Of a stretch of DNA of 64,000 nucleotides, positions 10,672 to 22,930 are shown in pieces (within the stretch, counting starts at the first letter, position 1; each line of letters starts with the position of its first letter). Source of the DNA: Roridomyces roridus (lineage: Eukaryota; Basidiomycota; Agaricomycetes; Agaricales; Mycenaceae); the NCBI GenBank assembly GCA_029378245.1, contig JARKIF010000014.1:1488001-1552000 (forward strand). The letters run 5' to 3'. Under the pieces are notes generated by a model that saw only the letters and a list, made by a program, of their open reading frames with translations, did not search any database and was not told the DNA's origin. Position numbers and translations under genes: made by a program.

Positions 10672-12707
10672 GGCTTGCTGATCAGTTGAAAGCTGAGTGA
10701 AGCTGGGGTTTGACGGTGAGCCTGCCTGCCTTTTAACCGTTTTGCGAAATTCAAATCTTCCGTCCTTGAAATACGAAAAAATAAAATAGAGGCCGAGTCT
10801 TTGAACCAAGTTTGAATCAGCCTTGGTTCGAAAATGGTACGCGATCGGCAAACGTATTTAGATATGTTCCGGCAATTCTAGGGGAGCGAAACCGTGTCAA
10901 TTGATGTTTTGCAACAGAGTCTCCAGATAATCTTTGCAGTGCTTCCAGCCGTTGAGTCGGAGACTACACTCAAATGCAGCAAACTGTGGCACCCCGAACA
11001 AGTTAAGTACCAGTCCTATGAACGCAAATACATCGAGAAGGACTTGTATTACCCATGCCGCTGCTAATATGAGGTACAGGTCCTTGGACAACCGACGGTA
11101 TAGCAGTATATTTAGGTTCAACTCAGATCCTCGACTAAAATTCGGATGCGTTGGCATTTCGTGCGGTTGCACTCCACGATATCAACTCGGACGGGTACGT
11201 AGGCTCCTACCAATACTACGGTCTGAATTTAACGCGGCAGTTTCATTGGAGGGGAGCTGCGGTTGATGCCCATGGTTTTAGCGAGAGAGATTCGAGAAAG
11301 ACAAATCCTGCTCCGCAAAATCCTCACCACATGAAAACCCACTTCTTGCTCCGGCGTATGCAGGCCACAAACGCAGGATACATCTTTAAATTTGCTCGCA
11401 CGATGAGACGGAATGTGTGCTCGGAAATACTTGAATTCTCCCAGCTCAGAGCACTATTTCTTGAGCGTCGAATATGTATTGCACACACCTGTCACAGACT
11501 GAGAATGCATATTCTTCCGAGGGTGTTTTGCGGCTTGCGGTAGAGGGACCAAGGTTAATTGATCTACAAGTTGACTCCAACTCGATGGACGCATTTCAAT
11601 TTTTTCCTCCTCCAAAGATCCAACAACCAGACCGGCTGCTTTGAAAACGGCCGTGACTTTGCGGAACGGGACCTGTTCAGGCACCTACCGCTAGCTGATT
11701 TAATCTGGGATTCAAGTTTGTTATAACCAAGTTGTAACCCAAAAAAGCGCCGCGAAAGGCACCGAGGGCGAGGACGATAATTTGAGCTGCAGAAATGGGT
11801 GCTGGAAGTGGCGCGCAATGCTCCCATAATTGCGAATGCTACGCACGAGATGAGGGACAAAATTAGTTACCTAACGTTTCTTTTGTCAGAACGCTACGAT
11901 GAACCGCTTTGATTGACTGTATCCGAGGTTCATCAGTCCTTCCAATTTCAGCACATGCGAGAGAAAACTGTAACTATTCCAAGGCGTCAGAAGACGGTCT
12001 GCAGCAACCCTGGTGAGGTACCTTGACGTCTTGCACGAAAGGTGTCTTGGAGGAAGGAAAATACTACATACTTTGGGTGAGAGAACCGCCGTCGACCGCC
12101 GGCGGAGCAGATTCAGTCTGGGTGAAATCGGAAAGGTACCGAGAATAATGAGCCAGCTAAAAAGGATCTCAATGTGAAAACGCGATGTCAAGGCAAATTC
12201 AAATTCAAATTCTACCTGCACGGGCAAGTCAAGTTTGGGTCAAGTTCCGCGCGAAGAACCAGAGTATTTGTGTCGACGACTCACGAGGGTGGTTCATTAT
12301 ATCCCAACTTGAAATGGCCAAGAGAGAGTAGCTGTTAAGTATACGCAGGCCTGTGTCTCAGTTAATTCGAGTCTCCAAGAGGAACTTGACTCCAGCCTAG
12401 TACTCCACTGTCAGCGGACTCGGACGGTCCAGGGAAACGCAAGAGAAACCAGTGTCCAAGCCAATGCGGCACCGAGCCCAACATGAACAATGTAGCCACG
12501 CAGATCAAAACGAGCAATTCAATTGAGAGGCAATGCACGGGTCCAAGTGTTCAGGTTCAACGTGAAGATACGTTCAAGAGAAATTCGGAATCAAGTTGAA
12601 CATGTCACGTGTCAAATTGAACCAACATCATTTCAACTTGATTTCAACACATGAATCAATGGCCACTTTCGCAGCCTGTTAATAAAGTCGTACAATTTGA
12701 CATTCCT
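10672..12707. other. 2 kb region with only unrecognised, hydrophobic open frames
   Basis: It holds the promoter of the repeat-protein gene and the 3' side of the carboxylesterase. On the minus strand, open frames at 10897-11172 and around 11700-11860 read as hydrophobic helices (DLYLILAAAWVIQVLLDVF; IIVLALGAFRGAFLGYN), suggesting remains of a multi-pass membrane protein. The frames are broken and I cannot join them through good splice sites, so no gene is claimed. Confidence 0.3.
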
Positions 12708-14951
12708 TTACTGCAACGTGTGTTGTATCACATCCTCACTCAAATGAAACACACATCGGTCCCATTCGGCAATATCCTTGAGTTGCATTCCGGAATTAGT
12801 TGGGGCGCTCAAATTGGCTGATGCGCCAATGCGTTCAGCGATGACCAACTGAGGCTCGTAGCGATAGTCGTTGGAAGATTGACGCCACAAGGGAGCTGTG
12901 GACAGCTTTTCGACGTTCGGACTAGAGGAGGAGGAACGTTTGAGCAAATGAAGACTTGGAGGGACGATTTTGAACATACTCGTTGTGGCGGATAAAGCTC
13001 GACACGTATGCTCGCCATCTAGTCATGTGAATCAGCCTCGAGCGGTGATTATAACCATAAATTTGACTTACTCATGAGCGACGAGAACTTCGGTCGCGTT
13101 CATAGTCGCAGTTGCGTTTTGCAGAAAATAGTTGTCTGAGGAATGCGTGGCGGCCTCGTAGACGGGGAACCCGGGTTGACTATGGCACAGAATGAGACCA
13201 AGATTTCAACATGTCAAGGAAAGAACGTACGGCGCATCAAACATGAATTGGAAGTTGACGAGGTTTGCCTCGGAGTACGCGTGAACGATCATGGAAGATG
13301 AGCATTTCATTTGGTTGTAGTCCGAGAAAGACCATTGTCGGTGGAGGAAGTCTGCAGAATGAATAAATCTCGTGCTTTCAACATGGACGGCCTGACGAGC
13401 CTTGCGGGGTGTTTGTATCATAGGAAAAATGTTTCCCGGGATGGCAGCGGGGTAAATCTGCTCAAACTGTGCCCTCAGAGCCGGCGTGATCAAAGTTCCG
13501 ACCGCAGAGTCGACCAGCTGGGTAAAGTTGGATTGTGGAGCGGCTAGTCTTGCCAATTCGTTCGTGACATGGCCAGCTAAAAAAACCGAGTATGTGTGTT
13601 AGCTTGAGCAAACCAAACAACATACTCAGAACCGGGACCTTGGCTATTTTGCCATTGCGGAACAATCGAACAGGCTGGTCGGTCAAGCTTCGGCCGTCAA
13701 CTGATGGCAGCCAACCTGGCCAAGGGAACCTGGGTTGCAGGTTGGACATTAGACTGACTTGAGAGACGACGACATACCCATTTCTGTCGCCGTTGCTGCG
13801 AAATCAAGGGCTGCAAGTCGAATGGCTTCAGCAGACACGGCACGCATGCACTGGAGCTGCTTGGCTGCACCAGTCTTGGTCGCCGCCGAGTCGGTGCAAT
13901 TGACAAATTTTGCGAATGCATCATTCCGCGCCTGAGAAAAGTTCAGAGAGAGAGAATTGTACTAGCCAGGGAACTCACAGTCAGATCGGCGATTTTGACG
14001 GCGCCAGAGCGTTGAATGCTACGCGGGATGGCCTTTTGGAAACTGTATCCTGTTCCGTCGTACAGGACAAGCTGATTCATAATGGCGCCTCCACCGCCGG
14101 ACTGGCCCGAGACGGCAATGTTTTTTGGATCACCGCCGAACCTCGTGGGGAATCAGTGAAATCCTGTATTCTGGAACGGGCGACTGACTTGGAGATATGT
14201 TTGACGACCCATTCAACAGCAAAACGGCCGTCGAGTAGGCCGGCATTTCCGTCTTCTCCCTCGTCAGGGGAGCCCACAGAATTCCAGAAGCCCAGGAGAC
14301 CGAGCCTGTAGTTGGCATTGACGGCGATAAAATTCTTGTCCTGCCTAACCCAGTCTGCGCACATAATCAATTCCTGATTCCGCAACTTTCACCGACGACG
14401 TACTTACCTGAGAAATCGTTGTTTGGACTCTGGCTGTTCTGGTATCCGCCACCGTGGGTGTAGACTTGGACCGCAAGGTTGTCGCCTTCCTTGGCGCCTG
14501 CGGGAGCCCAGATCCAGAGCTACAAAAGAAAATCAACTCCAGAAGAGATGATGTTCAACTGTTCGTGTTTCGCACCTTCAAACAGTCCTCGAGTCCGGGA
14601 CCAGCGTTCACTCCGACAAAATCCGTCGTCCCGAACTGGACGCATGCGGTTTGCTGGCCAGGGAAGTCCTGGCTGACATCCTTGAGCGTCGAATTTTGTG
14701 CGGGAAGTGGTCTTGGTGCTTTGAATCTCAGGTCGCCGACAGGCGGGGCGGCGTAGGGAATGGCTGTCCAAATGGTATTAGAGGTCGTTGCTGCTGATGA
14801 AGTGAAGAATTCAAGTACCCTTCCACGAGTGCACAGTCCCATTGTTCTGAACAACGCCAAGGTATTTACCTGCAGCACCTAGATCGACAACGGGGCCGGT
14901 GGTTGTCGCTGCGCTGGTCAGCGAGGCAGTGAGGAGTAGAGCGAAAAGCAT
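12708..14951 (-). CDS. Type-B carboxylesterase/lipase, secreted (copy E1, possibly decaying)
   Basis: Alpha/beta-hydrolase that cleaves carboxylic esters. MLFALLLTASLTSA is a signal peptide. The exon series gives AIPYAAPPVGDLRF, EDCLKLWIWAP, VYTHGGGYQ (oxyanion region), the nucleophile elbow SGQSGGG, an acidic residue in TNELARL, and a His in ATHSSDNYF, so the Ser-Glu-His triad is present. It ends ...DVIQHTLQ. Comparison with copy E2 (60241-61995) shows two lesions. Four bases are missing at the exon end before the intron near 13780, which shifts the frame. One base is missing near 13420 together with a GT-to-GC donor change at 13400, which opens the next 49 nt intron in frame. The enzyme family is certain; whether this copy makes a full protein is doubtful. 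Confidence 0.8.
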
Positions 14952-15545
14952 CTCGAAGACCTCCGTGTTACAATCCACAAATGCGACATTTTATGCATGC
15001 AGGCTTCGGAAGAGCTGGTTCCCGCCTCGGGGTCAGCTGGACGAAGGCGACGGTTGGACGAACTTTGGAGGGTCGGTGAGAATTGCGAGGGAGAAACTGA
15101 AAAAAGTGACGTCGCCATGAGGGGCGACGCGATCTGAAGGCTGACGCGACGCGCCGCGGCAGGTGGAAGACGCAGGCCGTCGCAAGCTGTAGCGAGTGTC
15201 TCACGTTCATGTTGAAAGAGTCCGCGACGGGATGTCCCGGGCCGATGAGTTTCCAAGTGCGGAAATGATTTGGTGATTCGTGGTGTTAGAGCGCTTGCCT
15301 CTTACGCTCACCGCGACCAACCGCGTCTTCACCAAATCCTGTCTGCTCTTCGCACTCTTATCCGGGGCCTCTACCCCAGATTCCCCAGGCGCCGCTTCGC
15401 TTTCATCAAAGTCGTTAGCGACCACACCCGGGCGCCGCACATGTGACGAATCCAATTCGAATTTTTTGTCAAAATGAAACGTGGGCAGACGCGTAAAATG
15501 TCCACGTCCTAGCCCGCGCGCTCTTTATTCAACCCCAATCCCACA
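14952..15545. other. Divergent promoter region, carboxylesterase/lysophospholipase
   Basis: 594 bp between the divergently transcribed carboxylesterase E1 and lysophospholipase genes. Both encode secreted lipid- or ester-cleaving enzymes, so shared regulation is possible but not shown. A TATA-like element is not obvious. No gene is seen. Confidence 0.4.
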
Positions 15546-17678
15546 ATGCGCTCTGGGGCGACCTCCAGGCTCGTTTTCCTCGTCCTCGCAGTGGCCATCA
15601 ACGTCGCTGTTGCTCTCAATGTGCAGCAGTGTCCATCCGGCTTCGAGCTCGTACGTAGGGGACAGGGTATCAGCGAGTCGGAAGCGCGGTATGTTTCCGA
15701 CAGGCGTAAAAAGGTTCTGCCAGCTGCGTTCAAGACCTACCTCAAGAACGTGCAGCGGACTGGTGTCTCTTTGCCCAAATACGTCGCAGATATCCTCGAA
15801 TCCAAGGAGCGGCTGCCCACTGTGGGGATCTCGACGAGTGGAGGAGGGTATCGGGGTATGTTGCGTGCGTTGCGTGAAATCCGGAGGCTGATTTCTCATA
15901 TAGCTGCGCTCTTTGGTGCTGGTGTCGTGAACGCCTTGGACGGCCGAAACTCGTCGGCTGTGGAGAAGGGAACGGGTGGATTGTTGCAGGTACGGTCATG
16001 CCTTAGCCGTTCATCTTCGCATCTAAGGTTATTCCAGACCGTGACCCACCTGGCGGCGCTGAGCGGTGGCTCATGGTTTATGACCTCCCTCGCGCAGGCC
16101 AACTTTCCCACTATCCAGCACCTCATTTTCGGGGACGGACACGCCGGAAACTTTGCGGGATGGAATCCTGAAGTGGACCTTTTCCCTTCGACGGCCACCC
16201 CGACTGAGCAACTCCTCTATGCTTCAGAGCTGCTCCAGGAACTCGCTGTCAAGGCGCAGCACTTTCCCGTGTCTCTGGGTGACGTCTGGGGACGCGCGCT
16301 CGCACGGCACTTTACGAACGGCACTGACCCTGTGAATTTTTTCGCCAATACCACTCATGGCGTCGATATCCTCTTCTCTGACCTTTTGAAATTGTATGCA
16401 AACTGCGTGCTACATCTCAATTTACTCACCATGCACACAGGCCCACGTTCAACTCGCACGAGCAACCTGTGCCGATTATCGTGACTGACCTCGTCTCCGA
16501 GCACATCAATGGATCTATCTTCCCCGGAGGCTACGCCATCCCGCTCAATACGCCGATGTTCGAGTTCAATCCATGTATGTTGATCGTCAAGTATACTCGT
16601 ACCTCGTTCTCATCGAGCTATAGTCGAGACGGGGTCCTATGATTATGCTGTTGCGGCGCACACGCCCACCAAATACCTGGGGACGACCAACAAGTCCGTC
16701 TGTGTCACCGGCTTTGACCAAGCCATGTTCATCTCCGGTACATCCTCCAACCTATTCAATGAGGCCAATGTTACCGTGGGTCGTCCTCTATTGACTGATT
16801 TCGGCTCTCACACTCCTCCTCACAGGCCGCCACCCTCGCCACTGCCACCGCCAACTTCTCGATTATCCTCAATCAGACCTACCCGCAGTCAATGCGGATC
16901 GACACGAGTAACTACCCGAATCCAGTTCCATGGCGTCGCGCCGAAAACTTTTTCGGACTCTGGCGAGACGATGCTCACCATGTGTGATGGGGGTGAGGAC
17001 GGGCAAGTGAGCCCGCTTCAGCCGATGCTCGTCAAGGACCGCAACATTGATGTGATAATTGAGATTGACGCGGTGAGTGTGTCGTCGTATTCTTTGTTAT
17101 CAGTTCTGAGTCAATGGCAGAATAACGACGACGGGCACGGTTGGGCTTTAGGCTCGTCGCTCATCGCCACGTAAGCCTTGGTCTACTTCCCCCATGTCAC
17201 TAACGGCCTTGGTAGCCAGGAGCGGATGAAGATATTCCAGCGCGGGCTACGCGCCTTCCCCTGCGTCCCCACAAACCAATCCGGTTTTATTTCAGCCGGC
17301 CTCCTCAAGCGGCCCACTTTCTTTGGCTGCTCCCCACCCTCCTCCCTCCCTCACTGGCCATTCGGAAAATACGAGCCAAAACACGAGGGTCCGCTGGTGG
17401 TGTACATTGCCAACGGCGCCCCACCACGGGATGGGTCTGCACCGGTGACGAATACGAGTACGCAGCAGACGGTGTATTCGGGTGTGGAGATGCAGGGGAT
17501 GTTGGGGCAGGCTTTTGATGTTGCTACGCAGGGTGCTGATTTGGGACTCGATTTGGTGGATGAGGAGTGGGGTGCGTGTTTGGCTTGTGCGGTTGTTGAT
17601 AGGGCGAGGGCGAGGGAGGGGGTGAGGAGGAGTGGGGTTTGTGAGAGGTGTTTTGAGAGGTATTGTTGGCAGGGGTGA
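15546..17678 (+). CDS. Secreted lysophospholipase (phospholipase B / PLA2_B family)
   Basis: Extracellular or GPI-type lysophospholipase family that removes acyl chains from (lyso)phospholipids. A signal peptide (LVFLVLAVAINVAVA) is followed by CPSGFELVR. The nucleophile motif is STSGGGYR, interrupted after YR by the first intron. LSGGSWF, the GGY stretch and the catalytic Asp motif CDGGEDGQ follow. The C-terminus (WGACLACAVVDRARAR...CFERYCW) is complete for the family. Seven introns of about 50 nt are inferred. At about 16920-16928 the frame shifts by one base: SNYPNP continues correctly as FHGVAPKTFSDSG only if one base is removed. No splice site explains this, so it is either a frameshift mutation or a base-calling error. 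The gene is divergent from carboxylesterase E1. Confidence 0.88.
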
Positions 17679-18327
17679 AAGAGTTTTAGATGAATTCTGA
17701 CTGTCGAAGGACACCGTCTATCCCATCCCTGCAGACTTCTGTCCGCGCAGGCCACGATCATTGATTAGGAATTCGTTTTTGGACGTTGACACCACCGTTG
17801 GAGCCCGCGTCTGAGTCATGGTGAATTGTGAATGCTCACAGTCAGCCCGAGCGTCTACATGTGTGTTTTTTTTTGGGCAGGGTCAGGGTTAATGTTGCGA
17901 TAAGGCGATTAAGCCGAGCAGCCGAGCGTGATTTCGATCATCGGATCAGTGATTGGCGCTCCCTTGTTTTCTCTCTCTTGTTTTCTGCTTTGTCTCCGGC
18001 CTGCGGAATCGTGTTCCCCTCTCCTCCGGCCTACTGGGCACTCTCTCCGATGCACTAGGGATCTGCCGGCTTTGCTCGGTCTCACGGACTCAGGTAAACG
18101 CCGTAAAGCGGGAAGTCGAACAGCAGGCGCTCATACGACGCTCATATGTAATGCCGCCGAGCTTGCCGCCAATCTAGCCAGTCTATATAAATTTAGGCTC
18201 CAGCCTCCCTTTGTCCTCCGCTCTATTGCCCTGCATCTTTGATCGTGATTCTCCAATAAAACGGGAAGCCAAAACTCAATTGCCAGCACCCACAGGCTCT
18301 CCGTCTACGCTACACTCACTCTGAATC
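17679..18327. other. Intergenic region and hemerythrin promoter
   Basis: 650 bp with TATATAAA at about 18183 and a C/T-rich stretch before the ATG at 18328, fitting a core promoter for the hemerythrin-like gene. Short open frames here look incidental. Confidence 0.45.
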
Positions 18328-19281
18328 ATGCCTGCGCCGTATCCTCTCGTCGAGATGCCCCCGGGTGACTATAACGACCCGTTCGACTCGCAGGCCATGT
18401 ATGTGAATGCTCGCTCCTGCTCCGAATCTTTTCGCTGAGGCTACGAGGTGCTTAGAATCATGGCTGCGGGCCACAATACCTTCATTCAAGGGATCAACGC
18501 TATGGCGTACCACGCGCCCAAAGTCTCGGGCAAGAAAATACAGCCATTCCTGTTGTTCAGCCTTACCGTCGTATGTCGTCTGTTCAGTTTCATTGATGCA
18601 CATAGCTAATGCGCCCAGGTGGACAATATCCATCACCACCACCACCTCGAGGAAGAACTGTACTTTCCCGAGATGGAAAAACGCCTCGGGGAGGGTGCGC
18701 TTTCGGGCAACGTCGAGCAGCACCACCAGTTCGTTCCGCAGCTCGAGGAGTTGCAGAAGTACCTCGAGGATGCCAAGGCGGGCAAAGCAAGAGTACGACG
18801 GGGCGTTGATTGTTGAGAAGATTAATTCGTTTGGGGATATCATGGTCAACCATCTCAATCAGGTATGTACCTTTTCCTTCCATTCCATCGCGCCCAGAGT
18901 TGTCCAGACTCTTCTTTACTGCACGCTTTATGTGCGCAGGAAATACCGACCCTCGAATCGAGTCGGTTACGCGAAAAGTTTACAGAGAAGGATCTCAAGG
19001 ACATCAAGAACCTCGCTGACAAAAAGGCATTGGCGACGATTGATTTCAGTACGACGCTCCCGCTTGCGCTCGTGTGCGGAGATCCTGCGACGCTGTCATG
19101 GCGAGTCTCTTCCTATATCCTACCACTGGACTTGAATCTGACGGAAAAAAAAACAATTAGGTTCCCCCCGTTCCCGACACCTTTGAAGTGGGCTGTGCGG
19201 TACTGGTTCGCGAGGAAGCATAGCGAGGCTTGGGAGTTTGGGCCTTTGGATTTGAATGGGAAGCCTCGTCCCATGCTCTAA
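18328..19281 (+). CDS. Hemerythrin-like (HHE cation-binding) protein
   Basis: Four-helix-bundle protein expected to bind a di-iron centre through His and Glu residues. It starts MPAPYPLVEMPPGDYNDPF; the metal-ligand pattern is seen as GHNTFIQG, HHHHLEEEL, QHHQFVPQLEEL and VNHLNQEIPTL. Later exons give TEKDLKDIKNLADKK and FPTPLKWAVRYWFARKH. Four introns are inferred, for example GTATGT...TTAG after SQA and GTATGTC...CCCAG after SLTV. Near 18785 one extra base separates AKAGK from EYDGALIVEK, the normal continuation, so the frame is shifted as it stands. This may be an error or a mutation. Fungal HHE proteins are mostly uncharacterised. Confidence 0.85.
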
Positions 19282-20002
19282 AAAGGTTGCGCGATTGTAT
19301 GAATACCCTAGATACTTACTTACTTGATTGACTGACTGGAACCGGAAAAAGTACTTGCAACCGTGGATTCGTGGAGGATGGAGGTTGAAACACCGTCCAT
19401 TGGAAGAATTGTCGCCGCTCAAGAACAAGATTGTATTCTACACCGTTCAAGGAGCACTTGGCAATTCCCGCGCCAAGGTGGGATGCTGCATGTAGGCCTC
19501 GTGTTTAACGCTGAAAACGGCGACGATATAAACTTCGACATGCGTATACGGCGCGACTAGAACTCTAAAGAGCGAGGGAGGTGCCCAGAAAAGATGAAAG
19601 CCGGTCCAGGTTGGAGTTGTTTGAAAGCCGATTTTCGAGTACCGCACACAGTAACTTGAGGGAAAGGACGATTCGGGCGGTCCAAGAAGAGTCTCCAAAG
19701 CAAGCATTTTCGAGTAAAGCGGAGTTTTCAACAGAGCGGCAACATGGTTGGCTCCAAAGAGTTGATCGGGGTGACGGAAGCGACCGGTTTGGCTGCGTAA
19801 GACATCCATCAGCCACGCCATCTCTCGTGGCCCCAGACGATATCCTCCTCAAACCATATTTCAAACGAGTTCTGCGTTGACGTCGAACCACATAGAAGAA
19901 TCCAGCAAAAAGTATCGTACCGCCCCTTGTTCCATCTTTTTTTTCGACTCTCAAAGGTTTTTTTCTCCAAAGAGGCCCAATAGCAATACGTGGGCCGACA
20001 AT
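19282..20002. other. 720 bp without a supported gene
   Basis: Open frames on both strands (for example minus 19447-19821) have no recognisable domain and no good start or splice context. The right end should hold the promoter of the gene at 20003. Confidence 0.35.
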
Positions 20003-21896
20003 ATGAATCGCGGTCCATCGCCCATATTCGATGTACCCGAATTCCCTACCCTCCGACGGGTGAAACCGCTCCCAAAGCGACGCCGCACGACCGCGGAAGC
20101 CACGCCTCCCGATGGTGACCATCCCCCATCCCAGTCCACCCTAGGCCTCCCGTTTCCCCTGCCTGGGCCGGACGCTACAGCCGAGGAACTCATCGCCCAC
20201 GCAGAATCGCTCTCTGCACACATGGCACTCCAGTCTTACTACATGCCCGGCTTGCAGGAGATTTTCAATCGCACGCCCGAAATGATGAACAGAGGTGATG
20301 CCAGCTACGGTGGTGGCGGTGGTAGTGGGGACGGTGACGATGGAGAGGACGGGGACGACGACGGGATGGAGCACCTGCAGCAGCCGGGCAACACCAAGAA
20401 GAGGAAGGTGCCGACGAATGCGTCTGGGTCTCCTGGACACGGCGGGCACGATGCTGGAGATGCCCAATCAGGCGGTGAAGACGAGCCGACGGAGCGAGGA
20501 ATCCCGACAGGCCGCCCGGACGACACTATAGATGTTTTCCAGCCGCCATCAACGTCCCCGTTCAATGGTCTCGGCATCAGACGGGGAAAGCCGCCACGCA
20601 TCACTCTCGCGGGTCTGCAGCACAAGGAGACGCTCAAGAGTCGAAAGCGTCAACTCGCGGCTGTGCTCGGTGCCCTCTCCCTTGGCGACACACTGGCCCT
20701 CGATCAGGCTTTGTCCGCCAACTATCCGTTCATCGGTGGTCCGGGTTTCGGCGAGAACGTCGACCCGCCCCGTGTGCGCATTTCCCGCCGCTTTGGTCCT
20801 CGTCTCGCTCGTGCGGCGCGGTTTTCCGAAAAGTACCGCCATCCGGACAAGAGCGCATTCACGGAATCCGAGTTTACGTATTCTTGTCCCAGCTCGAGTG
20901 AGTTTCTTGCTCGTTGATGAACCAAGTAACTTAGAAGCGGCTTCCTCAGCTGCGGATCGTCTTGTCGCAACCAAGGAGGAAGTGACGATGTTGCGGGGAA
21001 GATTCGAGGCCGAGTTGGCTAGGCAGGCTGCCAAGGCCGCCAAGTTGGCTGCGACGAACAAACTCATGTCGGCGCTCCCTGCGACAAAGTCGAATAGGCA
21101 GAAACGCAGTGGACGCAGCAGCCAGACGAGGTCGAGGACGACGGCCAATAATACTAACGTGACTAATAACACCACCACTACAACCGCCACGACTACCACC
21201 ACCCCCAGTGCTTCGCCGGCCAAAGGCGACCTCGCTGCTACGGAGAATTCCGATCCTGCAGCGCTCATGGGGATCAAGCAGCCCCGGGGTGGCAAGAAGA
21301 AGAAACGCTCGGCACTAGCCAACGCGTCTAATCCTCATCACCTCCGGAACTACGTTCCCTCGCGGCTCCCGCATTCGGGGCAACCCAATTCGGGCTCTGG
21401 GAACGGTGGCGGTGGCGGTGGGGGCGCTCAAGCGAATGCGAATGCTCAGAATTACCTGGGTCCACTCCCGTTACGGTTTTTATCGGCGGATATACCTCCG
21501 AGGAGACGGCGCGGGCGGGGTGGGGACAAGGTGCCTGCTGTCCCTGCAGCCGGTGAGGGCCCTGTGCTGACGAACCCCGCGGAGGAGTGGATTTGTGCGT
21601 TTTGCGAGCATGATTTGTTTTATGGGGATGACGCACAGCATCGACGGGCTGTGAGGAGTCGGAAGAAGATTTTGAGGAGGAGGAGGAGGGCTAGGGAGCG
21701 TGCTGCTGCTGCTGCTAGTGGGACGAGTACGGCCAAGGGGCCGCCGGAGAAACAGCCGCAGGAGGAGTATGAGATGCATCCTGGGTATGCGCCTGGTGTG
21801 GAGGATGTTGCGAATGCGAATTTGCCGAAACAGACAAAGTGGAGGGGGGATCCGGGCAAGGAGGACATGACTTCGCAGGCGGGGGAAGGGGGATAA
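20003..21896 (+). CDS. Conserved unknown protein, basic and low-complexity, with CAFCEHDLFYG motif
   Basis: Two exons, 20003-20897 and 20935-21896, joined by a 37 nt intron (GTGAGT...TTAG). About 620 residues. The N-terminal half has FPTLRRVKPLPKRRRT, Pro/Asp/Gly-rich low-complexity tracts and a possible nuclear localisation signal (KKRKV). The middle has a coiled-coil-like stretch (LVATKEEVTMLRGRFEAEL) and Thr/Asn repeats. Near the C-terminus is EEWICAFCEHDLFYGDD with two cysteines, followed by RKKILRRRRRARERAAAAA, a highly basic helix. I believe similar proteins occur widely in Agaricomycetes, but I know no function. The layout suggests a nuclear, nucleic-acid-associated protein (inference). 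Confidence 0.7.
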
Positions 21897-22930
21897 CTGG
21901 GGTGAGGACAGCGGGAGTCGCAGAGTGTTTTAGGGCCGTGGAGTGATGCTGGCCTGCGCTCTGCCCGCTGGGTGAATCGTGATCTTTTCAATGCATCTAA
22001 CAAATCTTTTTTGACTTGCATAACATTCCTTACACGCAATGTCCCCATCTATAGTGCACACTGTCCTTATTCCTAGTTCTTTGCAATGCATTCTGTTTAT
22101 TAGCGAGTGGAGGTGCGTCAATAAGGGACGCGCGTGTGTCACATGATCGTTTGCTTTGCATCCTCGACCACTGACTATGACACGAAGCCGAAGAGACGTT
22201 GTAAGTTGGATTTACTCCGCTCCGTGCCCGCGTGTTTGCTGGAAATGATTTGGCGCATGCAGGCAGCATAAGTATGCACCTGGGAGCATTGCATGCACAA
22301 GTTGAAAGTTCATGGCCTGTCCTCGAAAAAAAATTCCGCGCACTCGAGGAGTCTGATGTTCGAATTTATCCTGAAGCTTCCCTCAGAACTTCCCTGTACC
22401 GCAGATGTCGGTGTTGAGCTCAAGTCCTTGACTCTCTCTCTCTCTCTACCCACCGTTGTTTCGCTGCATCCTCGACGGTCGACCTCTATCGGTTGAAGTC
22501 TTTCGCCTCTCGTCTCCATTCCCCTGCTCGCCCCCGATTCTCTGCTGGTTTCCTCACCGTTGGTGCTTGTAGACTCCTGTATCGTCTTCTATTCAAGAAT
22601 CAAGACTCAGCTCGAAGACAACGCGGTGCTTTGGGTATCAAGTATCCAGCCCCGCATTAATTTGCGAGGGATACTTACAGTGGACCCGCTCACACCAGTC
22701 CTCGCGTTGTGGCAACAGTCCCGGCGTGTGGCCATCCTCGTATTCCGCTGCTTCGTTCAGCAGACCATCGAGCTTCATTGAACATCGACGGACGATGACA
22801 AGAAAATCAGTGCCAGTTGCCTCGAACGCGCTAGGAAACTACAAACAGTTTGAGTGTCGCTGCCCGGCACCTCCTGTTTCACTCGTTTGTTATCGTCGGC
22901 CAGCCCCTAAACTCCTCGGACTAAACAACC
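21897..22930. other. Intergenic DNA with F-box leader relic and CT repeat
   Basis: It contains the relic described at 22050-22180, a (CT)n tract at about 22433-22448, and the upstream region of the family A gene at 22931. No intact gene is seen. Confidence 0.4.
22050..22180 (+). pseudogene. Relic of F-box gene 5' region (empty transposon site)
   Basis: The stretch GTGCACACTGTCCTTATTCC-TA-GTTCTTTGCAAT, then AAGGGACG and TCACATGA, matches both sides of the transposon insertion found at 26808-30147: left flank at 26785-26807, right flank at 30148-30240, without the element. It continues into a decayed start of the F-box gene (ATCCTCG near 22161). It is a paralogous copy of the pre-insertion site. 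Confidence 0.6.

Noticed and set aside
10897..12227. A multi-pass membrane protein gene on the minus strand
   Set aside because: Hydrophobic segments exist, but exons could not be linked by good splice sites and no family is recognisable.
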